Positions 11,123-23,349 of a stretch of 64,000 nt of DNA are shown piece by piece. Position 1 is the stretch's first letter. Every line of letters starts with the position of its first letter. The DNA is from Lentinula raphanica. Taxonomy: Eukaryota; Basidiomycota; Agaricomycetes; Agaricales; Omphalotaceae. The translations under genes were made by a program, and so were the position numbers. The notes beneath the pieces are model-generated. The model made no database searches, had not been told where the DNA came from, and saw only the letters and a program-made list of their open reading frames with translations. The DNA lies in assembly GCA_027919835.1 (NCBI GenBank), contig JANVFP010000011.1:682001-746000 (forward strand), given 5' to 3'.

Positions 11123-13398
11123 TCAGGCCCAATATCCAGCAACCCCAGGCAAGTTCCTCCCAGGATTCTGCGAACGTGGACTCGACAGGGAGAGCATACG
11201 ACTGGTAACTTGATCATCCTCTTCGATGTTTCCGAACCCTCCAGGAACACGAAGAGATTCACGAATGGATTCAATTTGTGCATGTATAGCCACAAGCTGA
11301 CTCCTACGTTTTGTTTCGTCGTCTTCGAGATTTTGGTGATTCATGGAGATTGAAGTAGGTGGAGATGGAGGTACACATATAACTGGATTGACGTTGCCAT
11401 TGGAAGTCGGGCGACGTATGGTAGGATCCAGTTGAGCACGATTACCAAGTAGAGGTAAAGCTCGCGAAACTTGAGCCAGAGGCGCATCATTTCTCGAAGG
11501 TCGTACAAACTCCCTAGAAGCGGGTGCTGTTTTCGCTGTTTGAGGCTTATCGAGCTGCTTGCGCAGAACATCAATCTGTTCCATCAAAACAGCTCTGAAC
11601 GGAGAACGGTCGTCTTCGTCTGCTCCAGCGAGCGTAACGAGTGCAGAAACACTAGTGTTTTTCCGGGTTAGAGTAGAAAGTCCACGGGAAGGGAATGAAC
11701 GTACAAGGCTTCTTTGAGATACGCGAAACTGAAGCGGTCGGTAGCATCAGCAACCTCGTCCACAAGCGAGTTCGGGAAGTCGACAGATCGATTGTCCTTA
11801 AGTTTGTCCTGCCAATATACAGCGTAAAGTGCACGCTCATCCCTGTCAGGATCGTCGAACAAGCTATCGACATAAGGTTAGTCTGAAGCTAACATTCGAC
11901 GGAATGACTTACTATTTTCGGTCAAATCTACTGGGGCGGGTACTCAAGCCAGGATCGAGGCGGTCAAAATGGTTGGTTGTGCCGAGGACCAGAAGACCGT
12001 CATTGCCTTCGAGTCCATCAAGTTCGTTCAGGAAGAACGATCTGTTACGGTCGGTGATCAAACTATCCAGATCTTCCAAAACCAACACACAGGGAGCTAA
12101 CTGCCGGGCTTTGTTGAAGACGACCCTCATTGAATATTCATCTCCCGCGAAGCCTGATGCAACGGCGAATGAGTGGCGATTCGATGCAAAGAGAATAGTT
12201 CTCACTTTGGAATGACTTGACATATAGAGGAGTATAGCCTCTGGCATCACAGGTCTTCATCACCGTTTTTAAGCTGATCGTCTTTCCGTTACCTGCACAC
12301 AAATATTGAGCAACGTGAATGATTCCTATGGTTTAATATCTTACCAGGTGGTCCATGCATAATGAGACCACGCTACAATGAGAGGTCAGTATGTGTATTG
12401 GACCGCTGAAATTAAATAGTCATTCACTTTCCATGGAATACCAAGTTCCTGATACAACTCTTTGGAGTCAAAGAATCCATATACATCTTTTTGGAAAGCT
12501 TTCTTGAATTTGTCCTTCAAGATAACGTCTTTCCAGTCGGCTTTCTGGATCGAATCCCACAACCCCCGTCTTTCTGCCAGAAACCTTGATTGAAGACCCA
12601 GATTTCGTTATGAATGGCTTCAGACCAAAGACCACAAGCAAGTAGTAATTGTCGGGCAGGTTCCTCTGAGCCTGTGGATCAAAAGAACAATATTGAGAAC
12701 GCGGCATTGAATAACATGACAAGACTGACCTTCATGGAGAATGAAACTTTGCGTGCCAACTGAGAGACCGTGAGGATACTAGACGCAGCTAAGAGATGAT
12801 GCGTCTGTGAAAATTGATAGAACAATTACCTGGACCACATGTAGGATGAAGTCTTGATTCTGGAACGAGGTTGATGACCTAGCTCGCATGAGTAAGATCA
12901 CGGCTTACCTGCCATTGGAGCTTGAAAGAGCCCGCTAAAACGCGACTTGTGAGTAAGCCGGGGACAGGCGCAGAAGAGCGGTTCAAGGGAGCGAAGCCGA
13001 GTGTAGCAACGAGAGGATTATGTTCCAAAGGTACAACCTGAGCACCCGGGAAGGAGAACGGATGAAGCCGAGAGTCAGTGGTCGTTACTATAGAGTGTTT
13101 GGGATAGAGTCTCCTGAGAGCTTCAAAGCTACACGATAATGTGAGTTGGTTTCTGGAGAAGCTGTAGATATCGAAACGTACGCAGATAGTACTGCATCAA
13201 CGTGTTTCGCAGATGCTGCGAGATTGCAGATGGAGCTGTCAGTGCTTCAGCATCGGCAGAGGCAAACCTGTAGCTACCTTGTTGGGTCCACTTGTTGTAG
13301 AAAGTATCAGACTCTTTCCTGGAAGAAGTCAGTTCGGTCATGTCGTCCCAATCGTCGACAAAACCCTCTTCCATATTGGGATGATTGACACTGGCCAT
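11123..13398 (-). CDS. AAA+ ATPase, BCS1-like subfamily, role unknown
   Basis: The protein contains one AAA+ module. Walker A reads GPPG|NGKT, split by an intron near 12,300-12,345; Walker B is [11 protein letters not shown]; sensor-1 is LVLGTTNH, and the second region of homology has an arginine-finger context [10 protein letters not shown]. After the module comes the lid helix SFAYLKEAL. The 135-residue C-terminus is Pro/Ser-rich with a coiled-coil-like helix ([18 protein letters not shown]). The N-terminus is acidic ([11 protein letters not shown]) and lacks a mitochondrial presequence or membrane anchor, unlike true Bcs1. Fungal genomes have several such orphan AAA+ proteins; the target is unknown. 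The start at 13398 diverges from SEC10 across 203 bases. Domain assignment is firm, biological role is not. Confidence 0.82.
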
Positions 13399-13601
13399 CT
13401 CAGAGAGTCAAGAGTGTATAAGAGGAGGTTGTGAAGCACAATAATACGCTTGTCTGTGTTGAATGCCTCTGGAGTCTGGAAGCTGTTAGCGTTGGTGGTG
13501 TTCAGTCAGTGTACTTACCGGCGCTTATTACGGACAACATCAACGGAACCAGCGGACCGCATTTCCGATCAAGTAACTGGTTGCGGTCAACTTCGACAAC
13601 G

Positions 13602-16600
13602 ATGGAACTCGATCCTGCTGTTGAAGCTCAGCTTCAGCTCTCTACTTTTAAGGTGAGCTTCGATTGGCCGACTAACTCACTCTCATGATTAACGACTCAA
13701 TAGGGAAAATTCGATGTCACGGAATTTGTTGGTGGTGTTTCTGAGAAGCTCATCGCTCAATCCAAAGCCGATGCTGGTCGTATGTTGATCTTGTTTCTTT
13801 GAACAAGCGAGGAGGCATCTTACTAGACATCATCAAGCATTCGACCCAATCCCTTTCATCAAGACCTTCGAAGCAGCCGTGGACAAGTTGATTGCTGTTC
13901 GGAAGGAGGTTCAAGCAAAGACTGAACAAATGGAGAAGAGCGTCAGAGTTTCAGAGCGAGAATACTCCAAGAAGATGGCAGACTTGAATCGTGGTTTCGA
14001 GGTAGAATTTTTCAACGGATCTGTCAAGGTTGCTCATTCATGCTGCTCAGTCAGTTGGTAATTCCTTCGCTGGAATGGAAACTCGGATGAATGAAGTCAG
14101 TAGCACAGCTATCAGAATTGGTACGCGACCAGATGCGCAATCTCTTGTCTATTCACTCATGTTCTTCATAGGGGAACAGCTGGAGACCGTCCACATTGAA
14201 CGCCAGAGAGCTCAAGCTGCATACGATATTATCGACTATTATAATCAGTTTTCGAAAGGAGACACGTCACGATTAGATGCATTACGGAAAGAGGGTCGTC
14301 AGGGCAGACGTCAAGTAGCTGTTCTGCTAAGGAGGTTGAATACAGTAGCTAAGGAAGTTGATCTACCATCAGCCGACAAGGTGCGCGTACACACCCTATG
14401 AATAACGGTCGGGGCTCACCATTTCGATGATCAGACGCGTGAAAACATTGAGAAATACTGCGAAAAGTTTGAAAAGGAGATGCTCAACCTCTTCGATCGG
14501 TGTTACCGTAAAGGAGATCCAAAGATGATGCATGTGCGAGCGTTTGTATTTCATGGGTTTCCCTCGATTGAACATGATCCTTTGACAGCACTGCGCCCAA
14601 ACGCTTCTAGAGTTCAATGGTGGCTCCTCCTGCATTCAAGTCTATGTGAACCAGCATGACTTCTTCATTAACAATGTCAGAGAAACCAAAGACGTCGAAG
14701 ATTCATTTCTGTAATTGATCTGATTCTAGCTCTTACACTGAGTCTGAAGGCCTTTTCTCTGTAGGTGGAATGTCATTTCAGACCCAGATACGATTCCGCC
14801 CAAGAACGAGGCAGGACTTACTGAGTTATTCGCTGAAATCAGGGCCACAGTCGACACCGAGGCTCAGATCGTCAAGGCCGTGTTCCCTAATCCACCTGTA
14901 GTTATGCAAGTCTTCCTACAACGAGTGTTTGCTCAATCGGTGAGCATTGTCGTGATGCAATGTTGTCCGACTGTGACTGAAGCATTCTTCTATCAGATAC
15001 AACAGCACATGGAACATCTACTTCATCGAGCAGCAACTATATCAGAACTGGCATATCTTCGAGTATTACAACTTGCACATATACAAACTTCTACGCTCGT
15101 CGAAGATCTCAAAGTTTATGAACTGCCTGCTTCAGGTTCTCGGATGTCAATTGACGCAGGGGACTTCAATAGGACATTGGGTGGGACGACTAATTCCGGG
15201 CCAGCTGCCTCTGCTACATTGACAACGATGCTTGAGACTGCGATGGAGGAGTTATTCGTGCCGTATCAAGAAGGCCAACGTTATCTCGAGAGAGAAAGTC
15301 AAAGCTTGGGTGCACTTTATACCGGTCTTTTGGCCAACTTTACGCGGTACCACCATGCAAGTATACTTGTCTGGCTCAAACTGGTCTCGAACTGCTGTGC
15401 TCATGCTAGGCCTCATCTCTAGAGCAAAACACCCAAAGGAAAATCCTCAATATTCGATCGTGTCGTCAACCAACTCAGTACAGCGGCTGCTACTACATCC
15501 AGTGGAGGAGTCCAAACAACATCCGCTCAAGCAGCTAACGCCATTCTGCGATTCGGAGGCCTCAATACAGAAAAGAGTACAGTGGATGAAGAACCTGTTC
15601 GAGAGGAAGATGGCCAGTTAAGCGTCGACGTTGCCGAAAAGATGTTGAAGTGGCATGCTGAAGCTATCGGGAGGTGCATGGAATTGAGTGCACTGAATGA
15701 TGTGTGAGTGGTGGTCATGTCTTGTGGTGACCTGTGGTTCCTAACGATCAACGTTCAGACCAAAGAATACATATGCCCTCCTCAGAGTACTGGCAGAAGC
15801 GATAAGCACTGCATACATTGAAGAGGCAATCGAAACGTACGTGGAACACGAGGCTCCATCTCAACTCTCCTATTGAAATATGCGATAATGTAGCGCTCAA
15901 GCTCGATTAGAGGTCAATGATCCCAAGACGGAGCCTTTACTGCAAGTTTTGGCCACTCTCAAGACGGCAGACCTCGTCTGTCACCTTTGGCAGCAGTATG
16001 TCAACACTGCCCTCCTTCCGCTTGCAAGTTCATCTGTTACCATCCGTCGTGAAATGCTGGTGTTCAACAACCAGACTGTTAGCCGTTTGGAAGGCGGTGT
16101 GAATCAACTCATCCACCGTCTTACTGATAGTCAGTTATTCTTTGAGAGATGGGTTTGACGATGATTGACCTCGATTGTTTTACAGCAATTGTCGCCTGGC
16201 TTTCCAATCAACTTTCCAAACAGAAACGGAACGATTTTAAACCGAAGAACGATGATCTTTCGTTTGCGCGAGTGAATACAGAGTCTTGTGTCGCTTGTTG
16301 TGACATGCTGGAGAAGGTTCGGGACAACGCCAAAGCAAACCTGAGTGGCAAAAACTTGGAGGTATTCTTGATGGAAATCGGCATTTCATTTCACAGGTAA
16401 ACCTTCTGTTCATTGCTGGGGTGACTCTACTGAAACAAAACCTAGCTTGTTGCTTGAACATCTACGAAAATTTCCTGTCAGCGCCACTGGTGGATTGATG
16501 CTAGCCAAGTAACTATCTCTCACTTTTTCTGTGTTGGCATTGCTGTAATATTCATTCGTACAGGGATATCAGGATGTATCAAGACACAATCAGCAGTTTT

Positions 16601-16981
16601 GGTATTGCTTCGCTGACGGAGCGGTTCGAGTTCATCCGTCAGCTTGGCCAAGTGTTCCTCCTAAGTCCCGAAATCCTCAAATCCTATATCACGGAGAACT
16701 ATCTCGGGCGCATCGAAGCGAACCTTCTCAAACCATACCTCGCACAACGTAGTGATTGGGGTCAATTCGAGAAAGGCTTCGATGATAGTGAGATGACTGG
16801 AGATGGTGCGACATCCGAAACGAAATCCCGCTTTGGCCGCCTTAGTGTCATGATGAAGGAACTAGAGGGGTTGAAGTTGGAGGGGCTTAGACTGAGCGAA
16901 GGTATCTCTGTCGGAATACCCACGCTTCCTGCTAGTTTTGCTGGGACTTTTTCTATGGGCTCGAGGCCATTTGGAGGGTAA
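13602..16981 (+). CDS. SEC10: Exocyst complex component Sec10
   Basis: Sec10 is a subunit of the octameric exocyst that tethers secretory vesicles to the plasma membrane at growth sites; it pairs with Sec15. The N-terminus has the coiled-coil part of the CorEx motif (KTFEAAVDKLIAVRKEVQAKTEQMEKSVRVSE), then the conserved FAGMETRMNEVSSTAIRIGEQLE and AAYDIIDYYNQFSKGD, and the middle HCAQTLLEFNGGSSCIQVYVNQHDFF. The C-terminal helical bundles read RMYQDTISSFG, ERFEFIRQLGQVFLLSPE and a Gly-rich end. I count more than ten short introns. Length is about 850-900 residues, normal for the family. There is no N-terminal F-box as in Rcy1-type relatives. It diverges from the AAA+ gene and its stop is only 72 bases from that of the next gene. 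Identification is firm. Confidence 0.93.
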
Positions 16982-17053
16982 CCTCATGCTGGAAGGATTA
17001 TCTGACGTACTCGTTCTACTGTTGCTGTTATGGTGTTTGTACATTTGTGGAAA

Positions 17054-18271
17054 TCATTCTCCTTTGAATACAGGTCGTCTTTTCTCTTTGAACGCTACTA
17101 ATGCCTCCATCCGATCTTGTGTGGAAAGTAAGGTCTCATAAGATGCCCTCTCAAAATCAAGACCTGCCGAGACTCAACGACTGGATTGTGGTTGACGAAA
17201 TGTACCAAGACTGACCTGGCTCCAAAGCTAAATCTTCAGACCTTGATATAGCCTGCTTTGCTGCACGAAGGGCCAACGGAGCTGTTTCATGAAGCTATAT
17301 CAGGAAGTGAAAGACAGAGATACTAAGAATCATACCGTTATTGGATATCTGCGATGCCAACTGAACGGCACGCTCGAAAGCATTTGAGTCGGGAGAGGAA
17401 AGGTAGTCAACGAGACCTGAGGAACGATGAGTAAGGACCACGCCACTGGGAGAACATGGTAGTATATCTACCCCATTCGTGAGCTTCTGCGGCCGAAAGC
17501 ATACGAGCGGTGTATATGAGGTCTTTTGCCTTGGCCAAACCGATCAACCTGGTAACACGCTGAGTTCCTCCCGCACCAGGTATGATACCCAGAGCTGTCT
17601 CGGGTAAACCTATCTTCGTTACACCATGTCCTGATGATTGAGGTATCATTGTTTAGAATGGATCATTGTCGCCAATGATATGACCCCCACCTGCGACACG
17701 TAGATCACACGCCAGACCAAGCTCAAGTCCACCACCCAGGGCAGGTCCATCTATAGCTGCGATCGTGGGCATAGGCAAAGCTTCGAGCTTTCCTAGAGCA
17801 GCTCTAAGATCCGAGAGGAATTTGTTCACTTGCAATTGTGACATTGACCGTCGCTCTATGAGGTCTGCACCAGCACAGAAAGAGCCCACAGTAGTTGACC
17901 TCACAATCAAGACGCGAATACTATTCTGGTGATCAACAATCGACAGAATTGCATGAAAACTTGACATGGAAACGTACCTCTTATCAAACTGTGCTGTTTC
18001 CAAGCTCTCAAGGAGTTCCTGAATATGACCAACATAGAGATGAAGCTCCAAACCGTCTGAAGAGCGAAGTGAACTACGCCACCTTGAGTAAAGTGGTTGA
18101 AATGGCGTTTTTACTTTGAGGACGGTTGAGGGAAAGACAGGTAACGCCTGTCTGGCTGCGAAGGGGTTCAAGGAATGCTTGCTTGGAGTTGGCCAAAGCT
18201 GAGTTAAACCTTTTGGCAGAATTCTTTGTCCATAGCGAGAAGGAACGATGAAGATGCCTGTTCAAGTTCAT
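17054..18271 (-). CDS. AUH: Mitochondrial methylglutaconyl-CoA hydratase-like enzyme (crotonase family)
   Basis: Crotonase-fold enzyme; closest by eye to AUH, which hydrates 3-methylglutaconyl-CoA in leucine breakdown. The N-terminus ([14 protein letters not shown]..) is Arg/Ser-rich without acidic residues, as in a mitochondrial targeting peptide. The substrate pocket shows [11 protein letters not shown] (oxyanion hole) and [23 protein letters not shown], then [12 protein letters not shown] containing the catalytic region. The C-terminal exons, missed by long open frames, read [33 protein letters not shown] and, last, [20 protein letters not shown], ending PVFKGE. The first in-frame ATG is at 18271; codons further upstream begin only with GTG. 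A general enoyl-CoA hydratase is the main alternative. Confidence 0.85.
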
Positions 18272-18587
18272 AACAGAGTTGCGGGCCGCGGCACAAGCGG
18301 AGCATATCCGAACTGATTTCACGAATGGCGTTCAAGTCAGTGTCGAACACCTTCAATTTTCAAGCATGCTCATTAAAGTCGCGTTCATGTACGGCAAGCC
18401 AGCCGCAAACTAGTACATATACACAGAACCTGGAATAGCACAGCTCGAAATTCCCTATGTCACGACATGTTTCCAGCAGCCAGTAAATAAAGATAATTGT
18501 AGGAGAAAGATGAAATCATAAATGCACTGAAGTGGTGTCAGAAGAGACGATCGCATGGAAAAAGAACAACGTACAGATTGGAATAAC
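18272..18587. other. Intergenic region upstream of the AUH-like gene
   Basis: About 316 bases between two minus-strand genes. It should hold the promoter of the hydratase gene and the 3' UTR of the membrane-protein gene. Nothing else is evident. Confidence 0.5.
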
Positions 18588-20018
18588 TTAGAATGGCCTA
18601 TCATCGACTGGAGCACCGTAGAACGAATCTAGAGACGGCTGATAGGTGGGTGAACTGGGTGAACGCCGGAAGACAGGATCATTGAAGGGATTCGGGGAGG
18701 TTCGCGGTATCTTCTGCATAGCTACCACGTTCCTGGGAGGTGTAGTGTATTGATTCTCATCGAAAGGGTTCTGTTGATTTTGTTCCAGGAGAGCAGGTGT
18801 GGACCTCGTTCCAGCCGAGGAATGGACCGCATTATTTGCCTCGATGGAGTCGTTACCATAGTAAGGGTACTGATTGTTTACATCCTGCGCATAATTGTAA
18901 GTGATCTCTGGCAAACTCGCACTGCCAGCATACGGCTGATTGTGCGCAGTGGCAACGAAGGGATCGTGTGCGGTATAATAGGCCGGATCCCGGTTAGCAT
19001 ATGCATCCATAGGTTGCTCATGAGAGAAATCATGCGAGGCAGGCTCGGAAGGAGTCGAGTATGGACGAGCGTTGTCAAAGTCCATACTGGCGAATTTTTC
19101 CGCGCTGCTGCGGTCTCTGGAGTGCGATTCTCGACGCTTCTTTCGAATACATAAGACCACACCGGCCAATGTAGCTAAGGCCACAACGGCAACTGCGGTA
19201 AAGGTACCAGCAACTGTAAAATGATGAGGGTTTTAGTGCTTCCCGCCGTTGGTTACATAAATATCTCATACCAGCAGCTTTGTTCGACCAGAATCTGGAG
19301 ATAAATTAAGCCTGAGTTGGATGGTCCAAAGAACGAATTGATTATACACACCCGCCAGAGGTAGAACCCGAAGAAACAGCCGCGGTTTCTTCAGAAGAGG
19401 CTGTGGTAGGGAGAAACACCACGGAAGTTGATGTTCCATCGGCGATAGCGATGCTGGTCGTCGTCGCAGGCACAACTGTGGAGGCCGACGGAGATGAAAC
19501 AGATTGCGTTGTTTGCAGCGATGTCCGCGTAACGCTGGCAGAAGACCCAGACGATGAAGAGGGTAATGAACGAGTGCTGAAGGTGGGACGGGCAAGCATT
19601 GGCAATCGGTAAAAATAGCGCATAGAGAAATAACGCACATTGTGGAGATAGTCTGTGTTGAAGTTGAAGACACAAGGAAAGATTGACCAGTCGAAGTCAG
19701 CGTGGCCAGACTGAATGAAGGCAAAGACGACGAAGACGACGAAGAAGTCAAACTGGGAGTAATCGATGCCGGAGGAGTAAAGGAAGGAATCGATATCACA
19801 GTTTCGGTGAAGCTAGTGGTCGAAGTTGAAAAATCGCTTTGAGTAGAAGATGATGAAGTGATGCTGGTATCGCTCCCGGTGCTAGAAGAGAAAATGGAGG
19901 AAGAGGGGAAAGTAGAGAACCCAGGCATCGTTGAGGAAGGTACAATCGTGAACGGCGGCTGGACCGACCGAGGAAACGAAAACCGGTCTCGACGAAAGAA
20001 GTCCAAGGTGGGAGTCAT
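18588..20018 (-). CDS. Ser/Thr-rich single-pass membrane protein
   Basis: The first half is extremely Ser/Thr-rich (long runs such as SSSSSSSLPSFS), suited to heavy O-mannosylation. One transmembrane helix follows (TAVAVVALATLAGVVLCI) with a stop-transfer cluster RKKRRE, then a cytosolic tail of about 185 residues rich in Asn, Gln, Tyr and Pro, with NPFDE and NPFNDPVF motifs resembling NPF endocytic signals. This architecture is like fungal cell-wall stress sensors (Mid2/Wsc type), but I see no WSC domain. No signal peptide is visible after the ATG at 20018. An acceptor-like sequence (ttatttag) ends one base before that ATG, so a 5' UTR intron or an upstream coding exon may exist. Function is inferred from architecture only. 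Confidence 0.72.
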
Positions 20019-20366
20019 ACTAAATAAACGGGAAACGAAGATTATGAGAAAGAGAATTAGAGGGAGTACCCTCTAGGAGGGCGAAAAACCAAGTGGTCGC
20101 AGAGGAAATGGACAAAGAGGAAGATGGAGGAGTGTTAAGAAAAAAATGAAATATCTTTGATCGGAAGAAAAACTCGGCTACGTCCGTAGGATAATCAAGG
20201 CACTGCCCTTTGTATCGCCACTGGAAGGCAAATATCAATGGATGGACAATGAACGGGCGAAGAATGATAGTCGTTTACGATGCCACTCACTGTTATATAT
20301 AGGTAGTGTCACGAAATACATACGATATGCACAGATGTCACTTGTATATGTTCCTCTCTGCGCGGC
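20019..20366. promoter_or_regulatory. Upstream region of the Ser/Thr-rich membrane protein gene
   Basis: About 350 bases with pyrimidine-rich stretches on the minus strand. A TATATATA stretch at 20293-20300 lies some 275 bases from the ATG; with a 5' UTR intron it would be well placed as a TATA element. This is inference. Confidence 0.35.
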
Positions 20367-21992
20367 CTACTCACTCGGTGAATCATAACCCAGCGTTTTA
20401 CACATCGTTCTGGACGTGTCTATATGACCATCACCAGAGATATGAATACATATCTGCTGCAAATCCCCGTTTTCCAACATTTCAGCAATGGTTTCACGTT
20501 CTAAGATGGTGCCGCAATGGTCGTGAAGGCGTTGGATCAATCTAGAGCGTATGTCATCCTACAAAAATCAGCTGTTGGCAGAACACAGAGCTGTAACTGA
20601 ACGGCTTACGAATGACTCCCATACATCCCACCTCAAGCTCGTTTGAGTCCATTTTTGGGCACCCACGTAGTACCATCGTTTCTGCCAGTATTCAGTGCCT
20701 GCGTTCGAACAAATACAGCAGAGAGTACATACCGTTCTGAGGATATAGACAAATGTGTGGAACACAGAATCATTCTGTGAGCTTTTTGCCTGAATATACG
20801 ATAAGATAGTCTCGTTGTCGTCTGGTCTCCCCCAATCAAAGAGGTACGTCGCCGGAATGGTTGTATCCTCCAGAAAAATTGGATCGTATATGAACGCTAA
20901 ATCGCCATGAATGCGTAAGTTGAGCTTGAGATCATCGCTTCCTGATAATAGACTATGTTCAAGTCGTTGGTACAATTTACATAGAAGGCATAGTAGCATT
21001 CGACGACATACCCCTTGAAAGAAACAGCCTAGACAATTAACTTTCTCAGTGGTCACGGATCCAGAGCAAAAAACCGAACCGTTTCCTCGTCGAAATTCAA
21101 TTTCTTGGACAAGTGTGAGCTTTTCATAGGACCACACGTAACTCTGGATGATGTAGGAGGCTTTTGGATGTGAACTTTCCATTGAGGAGTATCAGAACGA
21201 GAACTGAAGCTCTCCGTTGCAAATTCTGAAGGTAAAGTAGCTGATGTACTCCTCACAGACGTCATTTCATGATATACACGTTGCCTTTTTGCGGTTGAAG
21301 TCGATGAGCGATCCGTGGCTTTTTGCTCAGTACGCTTGTCGCCATTGATCGGTCCCAGAGTGGTCGATTGAGAACCACCAACGGTATTATATGGACCTGA
21401 AGGCGAGAGATAGTCGTCAAGCATACCCTCTATCCCTCTCTCTTCCTCATCGTATGAAACACGGTCGGTTCCGCGCCCTCGTTCTGTTGAAAGAATGGTA
21501 TTCCTAGAATCTTTTTCTTCATGATTGACGTCAACGTCTGTGTCCGAAATCAATTCATGTCTTTGGGCATGAGCAAGTCTTGCGTTGGCCTGTTCAGTGG
21601 GGTTTGGGACACGCAGGCGTCAATTTGACTGAGTCCAGTGAACGAAAGCTAGATGATTTACTCTAGCCACATCTTCATGCAAGATTCGTCCGAGAGTTTG
21701 GCTGGCAACACCGGATTTCCCGCTCGATAAACGAGCCTGTAGAGATTCCTTCTGGGTAAGAAGTGTATGATTGAGTTCTCTGGCCTGGTTGAGCTCTGTT
21801 CGAAGAGTTTCGGTTTGGCTATTGTCTTGCTGCCATCTCTGCTTGACTTCTTCCAATGAACGTGAAAGGAGCAATAGTTGGTTAGCGATTTGCGAGATCT
21901 GTCGAAAGAGAAGAATGAGGTCCCAATGAGCAACTAAAGTAGCTCTCACTAACTTGCTCTGGCATCGACAATGAAGTTGAGTTTGAAGCCAT
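20367..21992 (-). CDS. Unrecognised protein with N-terminal coiled coil
   Basis: I do not recognise the family. The start (MASNSTSLSMPEQ) joins across an intron to a strong coiled coil, about residues 14-75 (QLLLLSRSLEEVKQRWQQDN, ELNQARELNHTLLTQKESLQ). A long polar, disordered middle follows. The C-terminal part is globular in character: LNFDEETVRFFALDP, then LRIHGDLAFIYDPIFLED, then KRWYYVGAQKWT and a helix FDDIRSRLIQRLHDHCGTI. Two short introns near 20,700 and 20,560 restore a frame that stays open to a TAG at 20367, far beyond where simple open frames end. Length is roughly 390 residues. Its start lies 71 bases from the divergent ACMSD-like gene, so the two may share a promoter. Coding status is well supported; function is unknown. 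Confidence 0.7.
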
Positions 21993-22063
21993 TGTGAGTG
22001 TGAGAATTTCCGGCGAAAGCACTTGTCAAAGACCATGGACATGTGCCATCATAATCTTTCTCT

Positions 22064-23324
22064 ATGGCTGCGAGACAGCTCGTCGTCGACGTTCATACGC
22101 ATCTCTATCTTCCTAGATACGCGTCGATATTGAGGCAGCGAAATACTGTGCCTAAAATAGTCACTCGGGTTCGCGATGATGGGTGCAAAGAAGAAAGACT
22201 TGTCATTCTCAAGGACGAACCCAGCGGGGGAAGGCCTATTGGCGCGAGCTATACCGAGAGGAATGAGAAGCTTAAATTCATGAAGAAACATGGAATCGAT
22301 ATATCCATCGTCAGGTGAGTGCGTTGAGGTTGAGGTAGAGCGTGTATGCTCGTCCGCTAACACTAGGCGTCTAGCACTGCGAATCCATGGCTTGATTTTC
22401 TACAACCTAAAGAGGCTCATGACTTGGCTGTCAAGCTTAACGACGACCTCGAAGAATACTGCTCAACTAGTCCAACTGTACGAGGGACTTCGATGAAACA
22501 GCTATACGGTTTCGGATTGCTCCCAATAGTTCCTCACGTTGGGATTGATTCCCTTCTCGAAACTGTCAAACAGATATCGGCCTCTTCACACCTAAAGGGT
22601 CTCATCATGGGCACTCGCGGCATAGGCAAAGGTTTAGACGACGAAGAACTGGACCCGCTATGGGCCGCCATCTCCGAAGCGGGGCTTACTGTGTTCTTAC
22701 ATCCACATTATGGCATTCCCCAGGAAGCCTGGGGTGAGAAAGATAACGGACATGTTCTTCCACTAGCTCTAGGCTTTCCAATGGAAACCACGATTGTGAG
22801 TCTGGAAGTACAATGCGAATAGCTGTATCTTCCTAATCACTTTCTCATAGGCAACGACGCGTTTGATTTTGTCAGGAGTATTCGACCGATTCCCTTCACT
22901 TCGTTTGCTCCTCGCCCATTCTGGTGGTGCCCTGCCTCAGCTATCGTCTCGTTTAGCGTCGTGTATAGTCCATGATCCAATTGTGGCCTCCAGGTTGAAG
23001 CACGACGCTCGTTTCTACCTCGGGAAACTCTACCTTGATGCTGTCAGCTATGGTTCAGAAGAGCTTGGATTCGTTAGTGATGTACTCGCTCGGTCAAATC
23101 GCTACGAAACTGGTAGCAATAACGTTGACCAAGCCAGTCGAAGTATAGGAAGTGGAAGAATGCTCTTTGGCACCGATCACCCATTCTTTCCTCCACTTGC
23201 GTCTTCAGAAAAGTGGAAGAGCGTGGTTGAAAACCTGGATGCCATTGAGAATGTTCAAGGTTGGTCAGAGGTAGACAAGATTGGGGTAAAGGGAGGCAAT
23301 GCTATATCCTTGTTCAACTTATGA
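22064..23324 (+). CDS. Amidohydrolase-2 family decarboxylase, ACMSD-like
   Basis: The family is metal-dependent TIM-barrel decarboxylases such as ACMSD, which turns 2-amino-3-carboxymuconate semialdehyde (ACMS) into aminomuconate semialdehyde, and isoorotate decarboxylase. Metal and active-site motifs are in order: VDVHTHL at residues 8-14 (HxH), GLTVFLHPHYG, FPMETTIATTRLILSGVFDRFP, LLLAHSGGALP and FGTDHPFF (late Asp). Only three or four exons are needed, fewer than the neighbours, and length is near 380 residues. The spacing and the FPMETT..I..GVFDRFP block match ACMSD well. Its stop lies 25 bases from the stop of BNA6, the other enzyme acting at the ACMS branch point, which favours ACMSD activity over other family members, though this is inference. 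Confidence 0.83.
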
Positions 23325-23349
23325 ATAAAGTTATGGTTATATACCCCGT

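Noticed and set aside
18272..18322. Upstream extension of the AUH-like protein
   Set aside because: The frame is open further, but its first codon there is GTG; the first ATG is at 18271 and gives a good mitochondrial presequence.
20633..20839. Alternative ending of the coiled-coil protein after ILRT
   Set aside because: Using the nearer acceptor gives a low-quality tail and early stop; the next acceptor restores a frame that continues to a better end.
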